A stretch of DNA of 64,000 bases from an uncultured Verrucomicrobiota bacterium (GTDB lineage Bacteria; Verrucomicrobiota; Verrucomicrobiia; Limisphaerales; UBA9464). The notes beneath the pieces were generated by a model. It was not told where the DNA came from. It made no database searches and was given only the letters and a program-made list of their open reading frames with translations. Location of the stretch: positions 205,277-269,276 of the forward strand of contig CAIVQH010000031.1 of NCBI GenBank assembly GCA_903907995.1, given 5' to 3'. The translations under genes and the position numbers were made by a program. This document shows, piece after piece, positions 16,741 through 26,219 of the stretch (positions are counted from its first letter, which is position 1; every line of letters begins with the position of its first letter).

Positions 16741-17583
16741 TCAAGATTCCCTGGCTTCGCGGACCGGAGTCATTCCCATCGCCAGAAAAACGAGGTGGAT
16801 TCCCAGCAAAACCGCCAAGAGCCAGGCAGTTTCAAACCCATAGGTGCCCAGGCGCCGGTGGTTGTCCCACAGGATGCCCCCAAACCAGGCGAGGGTGACG
16901 ACCGTGCTTCCGCCAATCCCGAGCAGCATCACCGTCTGGTCGCGCAACCGGCCATTCCGTTGCCTCACCACCAGGGCAAGGAGCCAGGCGGACGCTCCTA
17001 GACCGCCGAGTTCCTTGGGGTCCCAGTCCCAGTAGCGGCCCAAGTTTTGCCGGCTCCAGAACATGCCCAGGAGCAATCCCGCGATCACCAGACCAGCGGC
17101 CAGCGGTCCAAACCGATGGACGGCGCGGTTCAATGATTGCCGACGGGTCCGCGACAACCGGCCAGAGCGCCCCCAGGCGACATGGAGAATTCCAAAACCA
17201 CCCAGCAGCATCGCCCCGCCGTACCCGGCGGTGACACTCAGGATATGCGCGCCCAACAGGAGCCCCAGCCGGCCAGTCAGCAGGCCCCGCATCAGCCCGC
17301 CGGCGACCAGCAGGGTGGCTGCGAGCCAGAGGGCCCAGCCGATCTTCACCGGCCAGATATGGCCGACGCGGATCTTGTTGAACTCCGTGGACACGGAGTG
17401 CGGGCTGCCCAGACGGGCAACGGCCTGCTCAAACGCCACGGCTTCCGATGCTCCGGCCGACGTCAGGGCGCCGATCTCCTCCCGCAAATGACTTTCCAGT
17501 TCATCCAAGCGCGGGCCGCTTTTGAGACCGGCGGCCCGCATCTGCCGCCGCCATTCGATGATGGAGGATTCGAGGTCAGACAT
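16741..17583 (-). CDS. Membrane protein with HAAS-like prefix and CcsA/CcmC-like WWD motif
   Basis: The 280-residue protein has two parts. Residues 1-70 (ESSIIEWRRQMRAAG... LDELESHLREEI... AVARLGSP) form the helical HAAS/permease-prefix module commonly found in proteins encoded beside PadR regulators. The rest has about six to eight transmembrane helices. Between the central ones lies GRYWDWDPKE, which closely resembles the haem-handling tryptophan-rich (WWD) motif of cytochrome c assembly proteins CcsA/CcmC (WxxWxWDxxE); flanking histidines (GAHILS, LHVAW, VHRFGP) could be haem ligands. The start overlaps the PadR gene by 8 bases, so they are coupled. Haem binding is inference. Confidence 0.75.
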   Translation of the reverse strand: MSDLESSIIEWRRQMRAAGLKSGPRLDELESHLREEIGALTSAGASEAVAFEQAVARLGSPHSVSTEFNKIRVGHIWPVKIGWALWLAATLLVAGGLMRGLLTGRLGLLLGAHILSVTAGYGGAMLLGGFGILHVAWGRSGRLSRTRRQSLNRAVHRFGPLAAGLVIAGLLLGMFWSRQNLGRYWDWDPKELGGLGASAWLLALVVRQRNGRLRDQTVMLLGIGGSTVVTLAWFGGILWDNHRRLGTYGFETAWLLAVLLGIHLVFLAMGMTPVREARES

Positions 17584-17908
17584 GTTGCCCCCTCCAAAGC
17601 CCGCCGAGAACCGTGGAAATCAGGGTCCATTGGGCGCGCTTTTTCTTCAGGGCCTGATGGCCGTCCTCCCTGATGGAATAGTATTTGCGCTTGCGGCCGT
17701 TCTCCATCTCCACCCAGCGCGCCGTGATCCAGCCGGATTCCTCCATCCGGTGGAGCACCGGATACAGCATTCCGTCCGTCCACCGGATTTCCTCTCCGGA
17801 GAGGCGTTTGATTTCTTGAATCAGTTCATAACCGTAGCTCTCGCCTTTCGCCAACAGCGACAAGATCAAAGGCTCGGTCGAAGCCGCCACCAATTCCTTT
17901 TCGAGCAT
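17576..17908 (-). CDS. PadR family transcriptional regulator
   Basis: The 110-residue protein starts at the ATG at 17906-17908 (MLEKELVAASTEPLIL); an in-frame ATG at 17923 would add five residues. The winged helix-turn-helix is typical: ILSLLAKGESYGYELIQEIKRL, then DGMLYPVLHRMEESGWI and RKRKYYSIREDGHQAL, followed by a C-terminal helix for dimerisation. PadR proteins repress their own operon and usually a neighbouring membrane protein. The last 8 bases overlap the start of the HAAS/CcsA-like gene, which is therefore the likely target. An ATGT-N9-ACAT dyad lies just upstream. Confidence 0.93.
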   Translation of the reverse strand: MLEKELVAASTEPLILSLLAKGESYGYELIQEIKRLSGEEIRWTDGMLYPVLHRMEESGWITARWVEMENGRKRKYYSIREDGHQALKKKRAQWTLISTVLGGLWRGQHV

Positions 17909-17936
17909 GCGAGCTTTATACATTGCTGTGCTATGT

Positions 17937-17953
17937 ATGTCAATTGGAAACAT
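17937..17953. promoter_or_regulatory. Candidate PadR operator
   Basis: The dyad ATGT-N9-ACAT at 17937-17953 lies 29 bases upstream of the PadR start. A second, inverted arrangement ACAT-N9-ATGT lies at 17920-17936, directly next to it. PadR-family regulators are known to bind ATGT-N8-ACAT-type sites; the spacer here is one base longer. The region is AT-rich relative to its surroundings. Function is inferred. Confidence 0.45.
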
Positions 17954-18115
17954 TGCGCGCCGACAGGGAGTCCCGTCGGCACGGTCCCTGGCGGCATGAA
18001 AGCGGCAGACGGATGTGCTGCCACAAGGACGGTCGCCCGGAAACGGTCCGTCGGCCCGAACGGTTGGTGCGCACTGCCGCTTGCCCTTCGCCGGAGTTCC
18101 GCCAAGCTCTCCCCC

Positions 18116-20497
18116 ATGTTTCGCCGCCTGCTGACCGGTGTGTTCGCCTGTGCCGCGTGCGTTGTCGGTGCCCTCGGGGCTGACACCGCCACGACCAACC
18201 GCTTCGGCTTTTCCGGCCCCGAGGCCTTCCCGCTGGATTACTCGATCGGCTTCCTCCACATCGTGGACCTGGATGGCGACGGCCTGAACGACATCGTGGT
18301 CGTCAACAACGCCCGCTCGAAGATCAACCTGCTCTACAACCGCACCGGCAAGACCAACGCCCCCATGACGGCGGCGAAGATCGGCCGCCGCGACGTCAAC
18401 GAGCTGCCGGCCGACGCGCGGTTTCGCGTGGATTCCATCTCGTCGGAGAAGCGCATCACCTCGCTGGTGGTCGAGGACCTGAACGGCGACCATCGTCCCG
18501 ACCTCGCGTACTACGGCGACCCGAAGGAGCTGGTTGTGCAGTTCAACCTCGGCACCAATGGCTGGGCGCCGCCCAAGCGCTGGTCAATTGACGACGGCCT
18601 GTATGATTACAACGCGCTGACCTCCGGCGACGTGAACCACGACGGCCACCCCGATCTGCTGCTGCTGGCGGAGAAGTACATCTACATCCTGCTCTCCAAA
18701 CCCGACGGCACGCTCGGCGAGCCGGAGAAGCTGCCCTACGCCGGCAGCGTGAAGGCCCTCCAGGTGCTCGACCTCGACGGCGATTCCCGCGACGACCTGC
18801 TGCTCGTGAACTGGGACAACGCGAACCCGTTCCGCTTCCGCCTGCAGGTTGCGCCCGGCCAGTTCGGTCCCGAGATCCAGCTGCCGCTCGCGCCGATCCG
18901 CAGCTACTGGGCCGACGACCTCGACGGCGACCACAAGACGGAGATCATCACCATCGCGGCAAAATCCGGCCGCGCCGCGGTCGCCAATTTCACCCGCAAG
19001 CCGTCCGAGGAGTTCGCCGGCCCGCTGCGTGACGGTCAGTTCTCGATCCTGCCCCTCCAGCGCACCGACAAGGCGCGCCGCGGCGTCACCTGGGCAGATC
19101 TCAACGGCGACGGCCTGCCCGACCTAATCGTCGCCGATCCCGAGGGCGGCCAGCTGATGGTCCACTTCCAGCAGGCCGACGGCACCCTCGCCGCGCCCAA
19201 GACCTTCCCATCCTACACGGGCATTACCGACATCGCGGTGGGCGACTGGGACGGTGACGGCAAGGCCGAGGTGTTCGTGCTCAGTGCCGACGAGAAGCAG
19301 CTCGGCACGGCGTCGCTCGACGCCAATGGGCGGCTGCCCTTCCCGCAGGCAGTCCCGCTGAATGGCCGCCCGCTCGCCTTCACCGTGGGTGTGGTGAAGC
19401 CCGGCGCGAAGCCTTCCCTCGCCGTGATTGTCGAGCGGGAGGACAAGCGCCCCGGCAAGGACAAGGACAGCAAGGAGGAGACCTTCAACGTCCGCGAGCT
19501 GGTGCTGCGCGCCGCCGACGGCACGACGACCACGCAGAAGCTCGCCGAGTCCTTCAAGGGCAACCCGACCGCGCTCGCGATCCACGACGCCAACCAGGAC
19601 GGCCTGCCTGACCTCGTGGTGCTTACGCCCTATGAGAAGATCAAGGTGCTCGTGCAGCTCAAGGAGGCGACGAAGGACGGCGCGCTCTTCACCGAGGCCG
19701 ACGTGAACCCGCCCGGCGGCAATTCCGACGCGCCCTGGCTCGCCACCGCCGACGTGGATGGCGACGGCAAGCCCGAGCTGCTCCTCGCCCAGAAGAATTT
19801 CCTCCGCGCCGTGGTGCTCGCCTCCGACGGCAAGGAGAGCAAGGACGGCAAGGACAAGCCGACGTGGAGCTTCACCGTGCGCGACCAGATCAACGGCGCG
19901 TCGAGCAGTTCCCGCATCGTCGGCGCGGCGGCGCTGCCATCGGGCGATGGCAAGAGCCCCGTGCTGTTCCTGCTGGATGCCGACCGCAAGGCGGTGACCG
20001 TCTGCACCCGCGACACGAACGGCGTGTGGAAGTCAGGCAAGAGCTCCGTGCTGCCCGTGAGCGACTTCAACGCGATCACGCCGATCGCGCTTGGCAGCAA
20101 GACGCCCAACGCCATCGGCTTTCTTGGGGCCAACATGGCCGCGTGGAAGCGGCTGGATGGCGACGTGTGGGAGTTCACCGAACTTGACGGCTACGAGACA
20201 CCGATCAAGGACGGCTACCTGCACGATGTCACCAGCGGCGACCTGAACGGCGACGGCCGCAAGGACCTCGTCTTCATCGAGACCGTGCGCGCCTACATCG
20301 ACCTTGTGACCTTCGAGGCCCCGCACCAGCTCGTGCCCGCCAGCCGCTGGCCGGTGTTCGAGGAGCGCACCTTCCGCAACCGCCGCAGCGAAACTGCCGA
20401 GCCGCGCGAAGCCGCCGTGGGCGACGTGACCGGCGACGGCAAGAACGACCTCATCCTGATCGTCCACGACCGCGTGCTGGTGTACCCGCAGGAGTGA
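18116..20497 (+). CDS. Secreted FG-GAP/VCBS repeat protein
   Basis: The 793-residue protein starts at ATG 18116 (MFRRLLTGVFACAACVVGALGAD) with a good signal peptide; the open frame upstream is not coding. It carries about eleven calcium-loop repeats of the type DxDGDGxxD, for example VDLDGDGLNDIVV, DLNGDHRPDLAY, DVNHDGHPDLLLL, DWDGDGKAEVFVL, DVDGDGKPELLLA, DLNGDGRKDLVFI and DVTGDGKNDLILI. Spread over the whole chain, these indicate two beta-propeller domains as in integrin-like FG-GAP proteins. Such proteins are extracellular and calcium-binding, often adhesive or attached to surface polysaccharide. No enzymatic domain is visible. It is transcribed divergently from the PadR operon. Confidence 0.88.
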   Translation: MFRRLLTGVFACAACVVGALGADTATTNRFGFSGPEAFPLDYSIGFLHIVDLDGDGLNDIVVVNNARSKINLLYNRTGKTNAPMTAAKIGRRDVNELPADARFRVDSISSEKRITSLVVEDLNGDHRPDLAYYGDPKELVVQFNLGTNGWAPPKRWSIDDGLYDYNALTSGDVNHDGHPDLLLLAEKYIYILLSKPDGTLGEPEKLPYAGSVKALQVLDLDGDSRDDLLLVNWDNANPFRFRLQVAPGQFGPEIQLPLAPIRSYWADDLDGDHKTEIITIAAKSGRAAVANFTRKPSEEFAGPLRDGQFSILPLQRTDKARRGVTWADLNGDGLPDLIVADPEGGQLMVHFQQADGTLAAPKTFPSYTGITDIAVGDWDGDGKAEVFVLSADEKQLGTASLDANGRLPFPQAVPLNGRPLAFTVGVVKPGAKPSLAVIVEREDKRPGKDKDSKEETFNVRELVLRAADGTTTTQKLAESFKGNPTALAIHDANQDGLPDLVVLTPYEKIKVLVQLKEATKDGALFTEADVNPPGGNSDAPWLATADVDGDGKPELLLAQKNFLRAVVLASDGKESKDGKDKPTWSFTVRDQINGASSSSRIVGAAALPSGDGKSPVLFLLDADRKAVTVCTRDTNGVWKSGKSSVLPVSDFNAITPIALGSKTPNAIGFLGANMAAWKRLDGDVWEFTELDGYETPIKDGYLHDVTSGDLNGDGRKDLVFIETVRAYIDLVTFEAPHQLVPASRWPVFEERTFRNRRSETAEPREAAVGDVTGDGKNDLILIVHDRVLVYPQE

Positions 20498-20597
20498 GGG
20501 GGGAGAGAGGAAGTCCCAAAGGGCGATGGCCCTCCGAGAACTTCTACCCTGTACCCTTTTACGGCAAAGTCATGGCTGTAACAACGCACGCTGGCAG

Positions 20598-21515
20598 ATG
20601 ACAAAAGACCAGCGGAACAACCTGTGCGTTGCTGTGCTCGGGGCCGTGGCGCTGCTGGTCCTAGGATTATCCCCTTTGTGTTCGGCTGTTGGCCACCTTT
20701 TCACGCTATCCGACGCCAACGACATACCCATCACCTATTACGGCAAGTTGGAGGACCAGTTCACCAATGCCGTGGCGGGTGCCACCGTTCGGTTCAACGT
20801 CGAGTCGCCCGGATTCAACTTAATGCATCCGGATCGTGAATATGGACAAGTCACCAGTGATAGCGACGGGCGCTTTACGATCACCGGCTATTGGGGTTCC
20901 CAGCTCAACATTATTCCCGAAAAGTCCGGCTACGTTCCCAGGAACCATACCAATTCCAGCGACTACCATTACGGGCAGTCGGTGCCTGGGGAAGCGCGGG
21001 CGCATCCCGATCCGCAGCACCCGGTCGTCAGCCGGATGTGGAAGCAACAAGGTGGGGAGCCGCTCGTGAAAATTGATTCTCAATTCAAGGTCGCGCTGAC
21101 CAATGGTCCGATCCTGATTGATCTGGTGACAGGAAAGCCTGTTGCCGGAGGGGGCGACCTGAAAATGTGGTTTTGTCTTAAAGAACCTGCGGCAGGGGAA
21201 AAGCGTTCGGAAAAATGGGTCGTCCGGGCAGCTGCGGTGGATGGTGGCCTGAGGGACATACCGGGCTGGGAATGGCAGACAACCTATGCCGCCCCGGCTG
21301 ACGGTTACGAACCAGATAAGCTTCTTGTGCCGGAACAGGAGCAACAAGCTTTTTGGTGGACCTTGTCTGTCAATAGCCGCGGCGGTCTGATCCACACCAA
21401 ACTGGCCCTCAGCCTCCTGATTCCTTCTCCCACGCCAGAAGAGGTGGTCATAAGCCTCCATGGTTTCGCCAACACCAATCGCTCAGGCAACTGGGAGGAA
21501 AGCATCGGTCGTTAA
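20598..21515 (+). CDS. Membrane-anchored protein with carboxypeptidase-regulatory-like domain
   Basis: The 305-residue protein is read from ATG 20598 (MTKDQRNNLCVAVLGAVALLVLGL), giving one N-terminal transmembrane anchor. Residues about 45-110 (YYGKLEDQFTNAVAGATVRF ... SDSDGRFTITGYWG ... IPEKSGYV) match the CarboxypepD_reg/transthyretin-like beta-sandwich seen in many surface proteins: a substitutable core, DG turn and terminal KxGY. The remaining 190 residues look like a second beta-rich region but are not recognisable. Two shorter plus-strand ORFs overlap in other frames and are shadows. Function unknown. It follows the FG-GAP gene after about 100 bases, on the same strand. Confidence 0.7.
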   Translation: MTKDQRNNLCVAVLGAVALLVLGLSPLCSAVGHLFTLSDANDIPITYYGKLEDQFTNAVAGATVRFNVESPGFNLMHPDREYGQVTSDSDGRFTITGYWGSQLNIIPEKSGYVPRNHTNSSDYHYGQSVPGEARAHPDPQHPVVSRMWKQQGGEPLVKIDSQFKVALTNGPILIDLVTGKPVAGGGDLKMWFCLKEPAAGEKRSEKWVVRAAAVDGGLRDIPGWEWQTTYAAPADGYEPDKLLVPEQEQQAFWWTLSVNSRGGLIHTKLALSLLIPSPTPEEVVISLHGFANTNRSGNWEESIGR

Positions 21516-21867
21516 AGGGGCGCGGATAGACCATGGCGCCGGTGGGGTAACGCTGCCGCGTTACCCATAATTTCCGCCCCAACCAGCGTCAGCGCCGTCG
21601 GGGCGGCCCTTGACAAGGGCACATCCGTCCCACGACAACATGCCCTTGGGGCGGAGCCGTAGGATGCTCATCGAATCCCGACGCTCCTTGGGGCTGACGC
21701 TACCTGCCGGCGGCTTCGCTTCGCTCGCGGGCGGCTGAATCGCGGGCAAAGCCGCAGCTTTGCCCCACCAGCACATCGGGCAATGCCTCACGTCACGAAC
21801 GGCGATCGTACGCTCGGCAGCCGGGAATCACGTGGCACTGGTTCATTGGCCGACTCTCTCTGAAATA
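21516..21867. repeat. Palindrome-rich intergenic region
   Basis: This 352-base gap between convergent genes contains a perfect 9-bp stem with a 4-base loop at 21545-21566 (GGGTAACGC/GCGTTACCC). It also contains several overlapping dyads such as GCCCTTGACAAGGGC near 21605 and GCGGCTTCGC-type repeats near 21710. Short open frames here have composition typical of repeats, not genes. It probably belongs to the same class of dispersed intergenic elements as 331-545 and 8437-8608. Confidence 0.6.
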
Positions 21868-22500
21868 TCATTCAGCGAAGAGCCCGTCGGCCAGCGCGCG
21901 GACCCGCGAAAACCACTCGCGCACCTCGGAACGCAGTGTCCAGCGATCGCTGGTCGTGGGCGGGGGGCTGAAAGCGACCGCATCCACCCCGGCCTTGCGG
22001 GCGAGATAGATGGCTCTCGGGGCATGGAACTCGTCCGTGACAATCGTGCAGTTCGCGAGTTGCCAATAGGTTTGCACGCTGACGAAGGAATGCCAGGTCC
22101 GGTCGCCGTTCTCATCCAGGTCGATGCGGCCCGGCGGCACGCCCAGCCGCACCAGTTCTGCCGCCATGCCCCGGGGTTCGTTGTAGCCCCGGTTGTCGGG
22201 ATGGCCGGTGACCAGCAGCCGTTGCACCTTGCCCGCCTTGAACAGCGCCGCCGCATTGCGCGTGCGAGCCAGGAAACAAGTGTTGGTGGTGCCATCGGGC
22301 CGCCGAAGGTCAGCCGCGAGCACCACAGCCACCTCGTTGCCGGGCACCGTCGCGATGTCCTGATAAAGGAGCGGCTGTGCGGTCCGCACCATCCAAAGAT
22401 TGACCGACGTGAGGACGGCCATAGCCAGCAGGACGACCGCCCCCAGCATCCGCAGGTGACGCCGAAGGCGCGGTTGGGCCAAGGGTGGCGGTGGATTCAT
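21868..22500 (-). CDS. DUF218 (YdcF/SanA-like) membrane protein
   Basis: The 210-residue protein starts at the ATG at 22498-22500 (MNPPPPLAQPRLRRHLRML). One transmembrane helix (LGAVVLLAMAVLTSVNLWMV) is followed by a Rossmann-like DUF218 domain: VAVVLAADLR, RTRNAAALFKAGKVQRLLVTG, YNEPRGMAAELVRLGVP, DENGDRTWHSFVSVQTYW, CTIVTDEFHAPRAIYLARKAGVDAVAF. This is the SanA/YdcF layout, in which SanA affects envelope permeability in enterobacteria; the biochemical activity of the family is unclear. The classic sequence TSxxHxxR is replaced here by TDEFHAPR. It stands alone, transcribed away from the CotH gene. Confidence 0.85.
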   Translation of the reverse strand: MNPPPPLAQPRLRRHLRMLGAVVLLAMAVLTSVNLWMVRTAQPLLYQDIATVPGNEVAVVLAADLRRPDGTTNTCFLARTRNAAALFKAGKVQRLLVTGHPDNRGYNEPRGMAAELVRLGVPPGRIDLDENGDRTWHSFVSVQTYWQLANCTIVTDEFHAPRAIYLARKAGVDAVAFSPPPTTSDRWTLRSEVREWFSRVRALADGLFAE

Positions 22501-22854
22501 GAGCGACTTCGGCAGGCAGCCAGTCAGGGTTCCCACGAAAAGTCCCCTTCCGCGAGCTGGAAAGCGGACTTGCCCGGGGTTAACCTCGGCCATGTCAGCT
22601 TCGTCGGAGCGGTCCTGTCCCGTTTGCGGCACCACCCACCTGCAAGAACGCCGTGGTTTGGCTCCGTTGCGCTGGCTCCACTCCCTCTCCGCGCAGGGCT
22701 CCGTTCCGTTCCTCTCGCCGATAGCGTGACCGGGCGGCCCGGGAAACTCCCAACTTCGCGCGGATTGGTCCGGACGAGGACCGCCGCCTCAGCTTGGTAT
22801 TTGCTCTGTATTTTTCCAAGAAATTGCTAAGATTTTACTTTGTTACCCATTGGT
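22501..22854. other. Divergent intergenic region upstream of CotH gene
   Basis: This 354-base gap separates the DUF218 gene from the CotH gene. The last 60 bases (22795-22854) are clearly AT-rich (for example TATTTTTCCAAGAAATTG) against a GC-rich background and probably carry the promoter for the plus-strand gene. No precise -35/-10 pair was assigned. The remainder shows nothing recognisable. Confidence 0.5.
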
Positions 22855-25800
22855 ATGGCTTTTTTGCTTCGGCTGCGTCTCTCCCTTTTGCTGCTGCTGG
22901 CCTTTGCCCCCGGGTTGGTCCGGGCGGCCTACCCGCCCCTGCAGATCACCGAGTTCATGGCGGTGAACGCGTCTACGATCCAAGACCAGGATGGCGACTA
23001 CTCCGGCTGGATCGAGATTTTCAACCCCACGCAGACGGAGGTCAGCCTGACGGGCTGGCGGTTGGCCACAACGGGAGCCAATGCGAAGCAGTGGTCCTTT
23101 CCGGGCTATGTGATGATGCCAGGGGATTATCTGGTGGTGTTTGCCTCGGCGAAAAATCGGACGACGGTGACAGGGGAATTGCACACCAATTTCCAGATGC
23201 CCGGCACCGGCGGCGGGATCGGGCTGCTGGACCCCTCGGGGGCGACCGCCTCGACGTTTGCGGCCTATCCGGCCCAATCCGCCGACGTTTCCTACGGACG
23301 CGATCCGATCCAGCCCGAACTGACGGGATTTTTTTCCAGCCCGACACCGGGTCAACCCAATGTGTCGGCCGGTGCGGGCGTTGCGCCCAAGGTCAAGTTT
23401 TCGGTGGCGGGCGGCGCCTTCAGCACTGCCGGCTTCGGTCCGGGACAGCCGCTCGCGGTGGCCCTCACCTGCTCCGCTGCGGGGGCCGTCATTCATTATA
23501 CCTTGGATGGCAGTCTCCCGCTGAGCACCTCACCGGTCTGCACCAACACCCTGGCGCTCACCGCGAGCACGCAGCTCGCGGCGCGGGCGTTCGTGCCCGG
23601 CGTCCTGCCGGGAGCGGTACGCACGGAAACGTACCTCCAAATGACGCCGGCGCTGGCGGCCGTGACCTCCAGCCTGCCGGCAGTGGTGATTTACGACTTT
23701 GGGGCGGGCTCCATTCCGGACGCCGCGGGCAGTCCGCCGGTCTTCGCCAACCTCGCCGTTTATGAACCTGTCAACGGGGTGACCAGGCTGACCAACGCGC
23801 CCGGCTTCTCCACCGGCTCGGGTATCAGCGTGCGCGGTTCGAGCACCCGGGGGCTGCCCAAGCAGTCCTGGGAAGTGCAGTTCTGGGATGCGCTGACGAA
23901 TTCGGTGGATTTCTCGCCCGTCGGGCTGCCGGCCGATTCCGAATGGGTTTTTTACGCGCCGGATTATTTCGAGCCGGTCCTCATCCATAATCCGCTGATC
24001 TACCAGCTCAGCAACGAGGCCGGGCGCTATGCGCCGCGCACGCGGATGGTCGAGGTCTATCTCAATACCACCGGCACGCCCCTTTCGCCGAACGATTACT
24101 TCGGCATCTATGTCCTCGAGGAAAAGATCACGCGCGGGGCGGAGCGCATCCCCGTGGACCGGCTCCGGCCCACCGACAACACGACCCCCGCAGTCACCGG
24201 CGGCTACATGCTGAAGATCGACCGCACCGGGCCGGGCGAATCCGGCCTGAACGCAGCGGGGCAGACCATCGTTTACAACGGTCCCTCCGAGTCTTCGATC
24301 CTCACGCCCGAACGCGCGCCCCAGAAGACTTATATCCAGGGTTATATGAACCGTTTCGGCACCGCGCTGAACGGAGCGTCCTACCGGGATCCGACCAACG
24401 GCTACGCGGCGTTCATCGACGTCGGTTCGGCCATCGACCACCACATCCTCAACGTCGTGGCCTTCAATGTGGATGCGCTCCGGCTGTCCGCCTACTTCTA
24501 CAAGCCGCGCAGCGGACCGGTTGTCTTCGGTCCGATTTGGGATTTCGACCGTTCGCAGGGCTCGACCGACAGCCGCGATTTCAACCCCCGGATCTGGCGC
24601 TCGACGGTGTCCGACTTGGGCACTGATTTTTTCAACTATTCCTGGTGGGGCCGGTTCTTCACGGACCCCGACTTCTGGCAGAAATGGGTGGACCGTTATC
24701 AGGATTTACGGACGGGCGTGCTCTCCACCAACCATATCTTCGCGGACATCGACGGGCTGGTGGCCCAGGTCCGCCCGATGCAGCCGCGCGAGGCCGCACG
24801 CTGGAACGGCTATACCACACCCCGCTCGGGCACCGTTTCGGGCTCCGGTTACAGCTACAACTTTCCCGGCACCTACCAGGGCGAGGTGAATTTCCTGAAG
24901 CATTGGTATGCCGACCGCCTGAACTTCATCGACACGAACTTCCTCGCCCGGCCGGCGCTCAGCCTCCCCGGCGGGGACTTCGCCCCGGGCGCGACGCTCA
25001 CGCTCTCGGGTCCGGCCGGGGCGACGCTGTACTACACCCTCGACGGCTCGGATCCCCGGTTGTCTGGCGGTGCTGTCTCGCCCACGGCGCAGGCCTATTC
25101 CGCGCCGATTCCCTTGAGCGTCGGTCTGGTGGTCCGCACCCGCAGTTATTCCACAGCGCATCGCAACCTCACCGGGGCCAACAAACCCCCGATTTCCACC
25201 CCCTGGTCCGGAGCGGTCTCGGCCACCTATGGGCTGGTCACCGGACCCAGCCAGGTGGCCTACGCGGCAGATGACTCAGTTTATCTCCAGAACTTCGACT
25301 CCCTGCCGGCGCCGGGTGCGGTTTCGGTAAACTCCGACAATCCGGTGACCCTGGGCGGCGTGACCTATGCCCTGGCCAATCCCTGCGGGTTCGCGCTGCC
25401 CGTCGCCCCGGTGGGTAATTTGGGCGGCCTGGGCCTTTCGAACAGCCTTTCGGGTTGGTATGGCGTCGGCGGGGCCGCCTTCAAATTCGGGGCCGGCGAC
25501 GGCGACCAGACCGGCGGCGGTGTCGTCAGCTTTGGGCCGCTGCTCGCCGGTTCGACCAACCGCGCTCTCGGCATGATCGCCACGGGCGGGACGGGGCCGA
25601 CCGCCGTCGGGGTCCGCCTGGTCAACGCCACCGGCCATACGCTGGACCGCATCAGCCTGGAATTTACCGCCGAACTGTGGCGTCAGACTGCCGTGCCCAA
25701 GACGCTGACCTGCGGCTATTACATCGAGGACTCGCGCACCAACGGTTTTCCCACCAATTTCACCACGCTCCCCAGTCTGGCTTTCCGTTTTCCGGCCGCC

Positions 25801-26205
25801 CCCGCCGGCACCAGCGACGGCCCGGTGGACGGCACCAATCCGGCAAACCAGCAGAGCCAGCAGGTCATCAACCAGCCGATCGCCGATTGGCCGGCCGGCT
25901 CCGCCCTGTGGCTGGTCTGGCAGCTCGCCGATCCGGCCAGCAAGGGTCAGGGACTGGCCTTGGATGATCTTGCCTTCTCGGCCAACGCCGCTCCGCCCCC
26001 CACGCTCCAGGCCCGGGTATCAGGCGGGGTGCTGGCCCTTTCGTGGCCGGTGTTTCCTGGCGGCTTCGGCCTGCAGGCCGGTTCCGGACTGCTCACCCCC
26101 AACAACTGGAGCGCCGCGACGGCCACCGTCGTTTCCACCAATGGAACCAACACGGCGCTCCTGCCGGTGTCGGGTGCCGCCCAGTTTTTCCGCCTGAGCC
26201 GCTGA
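22855..26205 (+). CDS. Large secreted CotH-kinase protein with lamin-tail and chitobiase-like domains
   Basis: The 1116-residue protein starts at ATG 22855 with a signal peptide ending near LVRAAYPP. A lamin-tail domain (about 28-140: ITEFMAVNAS, GWIEIFNPT, TGWRLA) comes first. A chitobiase/beta-hexosaminidase C-terminal-like module follows (about 180-255; VIHYTLDGSLPLSTSP). The CotH kinase domain spans about 300-640, with the phosphate-loop-like SVRGSSTRGLPKQSW at 325-339, FGIYVLEEKITRG and a later GPIWDFDRSQGS. A second chitobiase-like module (LYYTLDGSDP) and a C-terminal module ending AAQFFRLSR complete it. Known CotH kinases phosphorylate spore-coat or secreted proteins; whether this one is active is unproven. 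It ends 14 bases before the stop of the convergent gene at 26220. Confidence 0.87.
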   Translation: MAFLLRLRLSLLLLLAFAPGLVRAAYPPLQITEFMAVNASTIQDQDGDYSGWIEIFNPTQTEVSLTGWRLATTGANAKQWSFPGYVMMPGDYLVVFASAKNRTTVTGELHTNFQMPGTGGGIGLLDPSGATASTFAAYPAQSADVSYGRDPIQPELTGFFSSPTPGQPNVSAGAGVAPKVKFSVAGGAFSTAGFGPGQPLAVALTCSAAGAVIHYTLDGSLPLSTSPVCTNTLALTASTQLAARAFVPGVLPGAVRTETYLQMTPALAAVTSSLPAVVIYDFGAGSIPDAAGSPPVFANLAVYEPVNGVTRLTNAPGFSTGSGISVRGSSTRGLPKQSWEVQFWDALTNSVDFSPVGLPADSEWVFYAPDYFEPVLIHNPLIYQLSNEAGRYAPRTRMVEVYLNTTGTPLSPNDYFGIYVLEEKITRGAERIPVDRLRPTDNTTPAVTGGYMLKIDRTGPGESGLNAAGQTIVYNGPSESSILTPERAPQKTYIQGYMNRFGTALNGASYRDPTNGYAAFIDVGSAIDHHILNVVAFNVDALRLSAYFYKPRSGPVVFGPIWDFDRSQGSTDSRDFNPRIWRSTVSDLGTDFFNYSWWGRFFTDPDFWQKWVDRYQDLRTGVLSTNHIFADIDGLVAQVRPMQPREAARWNGYTTPRSGTVSGSGYSYNFPGTYQGEVNFLKHWYADRLNFIDTNFLARPALSLPGGDFAPGATLTLSGPAGATLYYTLDGSDPRLSGGAVSPTAQAYSAPIPLSVGLVVRTRSYSTAHRNLTGANKPPISTPWSGAVSATYGLVTGPSQVAYAADDSVYLQNFDSLPAPGAVSVNSDNPVTLGGVTYALANPCGFALPVAPVGNLGGLGLSNSLSGWYGVGGAAFKFGAGDGDQTGGGVVSFGPLLAGSTNRALGMIATGGTGPTAVGVRLVNATGHTLDRISLEFTAELWRQTAVPKTLTCGYYIEDSRTNGFPTNFTTLPSLAFRFPAAPAGTSDGPVDGTNPANQQSQQVINQPIADWPAGSALWLVWQLADPASKGQGLALDDLAFSANAAPPPTLQARVSGGVLALSWPVFPGGFGLQAGSGLLTPNNWSAATATVVSTNGTNTALLPVSGAAQFFRLSR

Positions 26206-26219
26206 TCAGTTGGCGCAAC

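Noticed and set aside
17522..18115. N-terminal extension of the FG-GAP gene
   Set aside because: It overlaps the PadR gene on the opposite strand. The signal peptide starts at ATG 18116.
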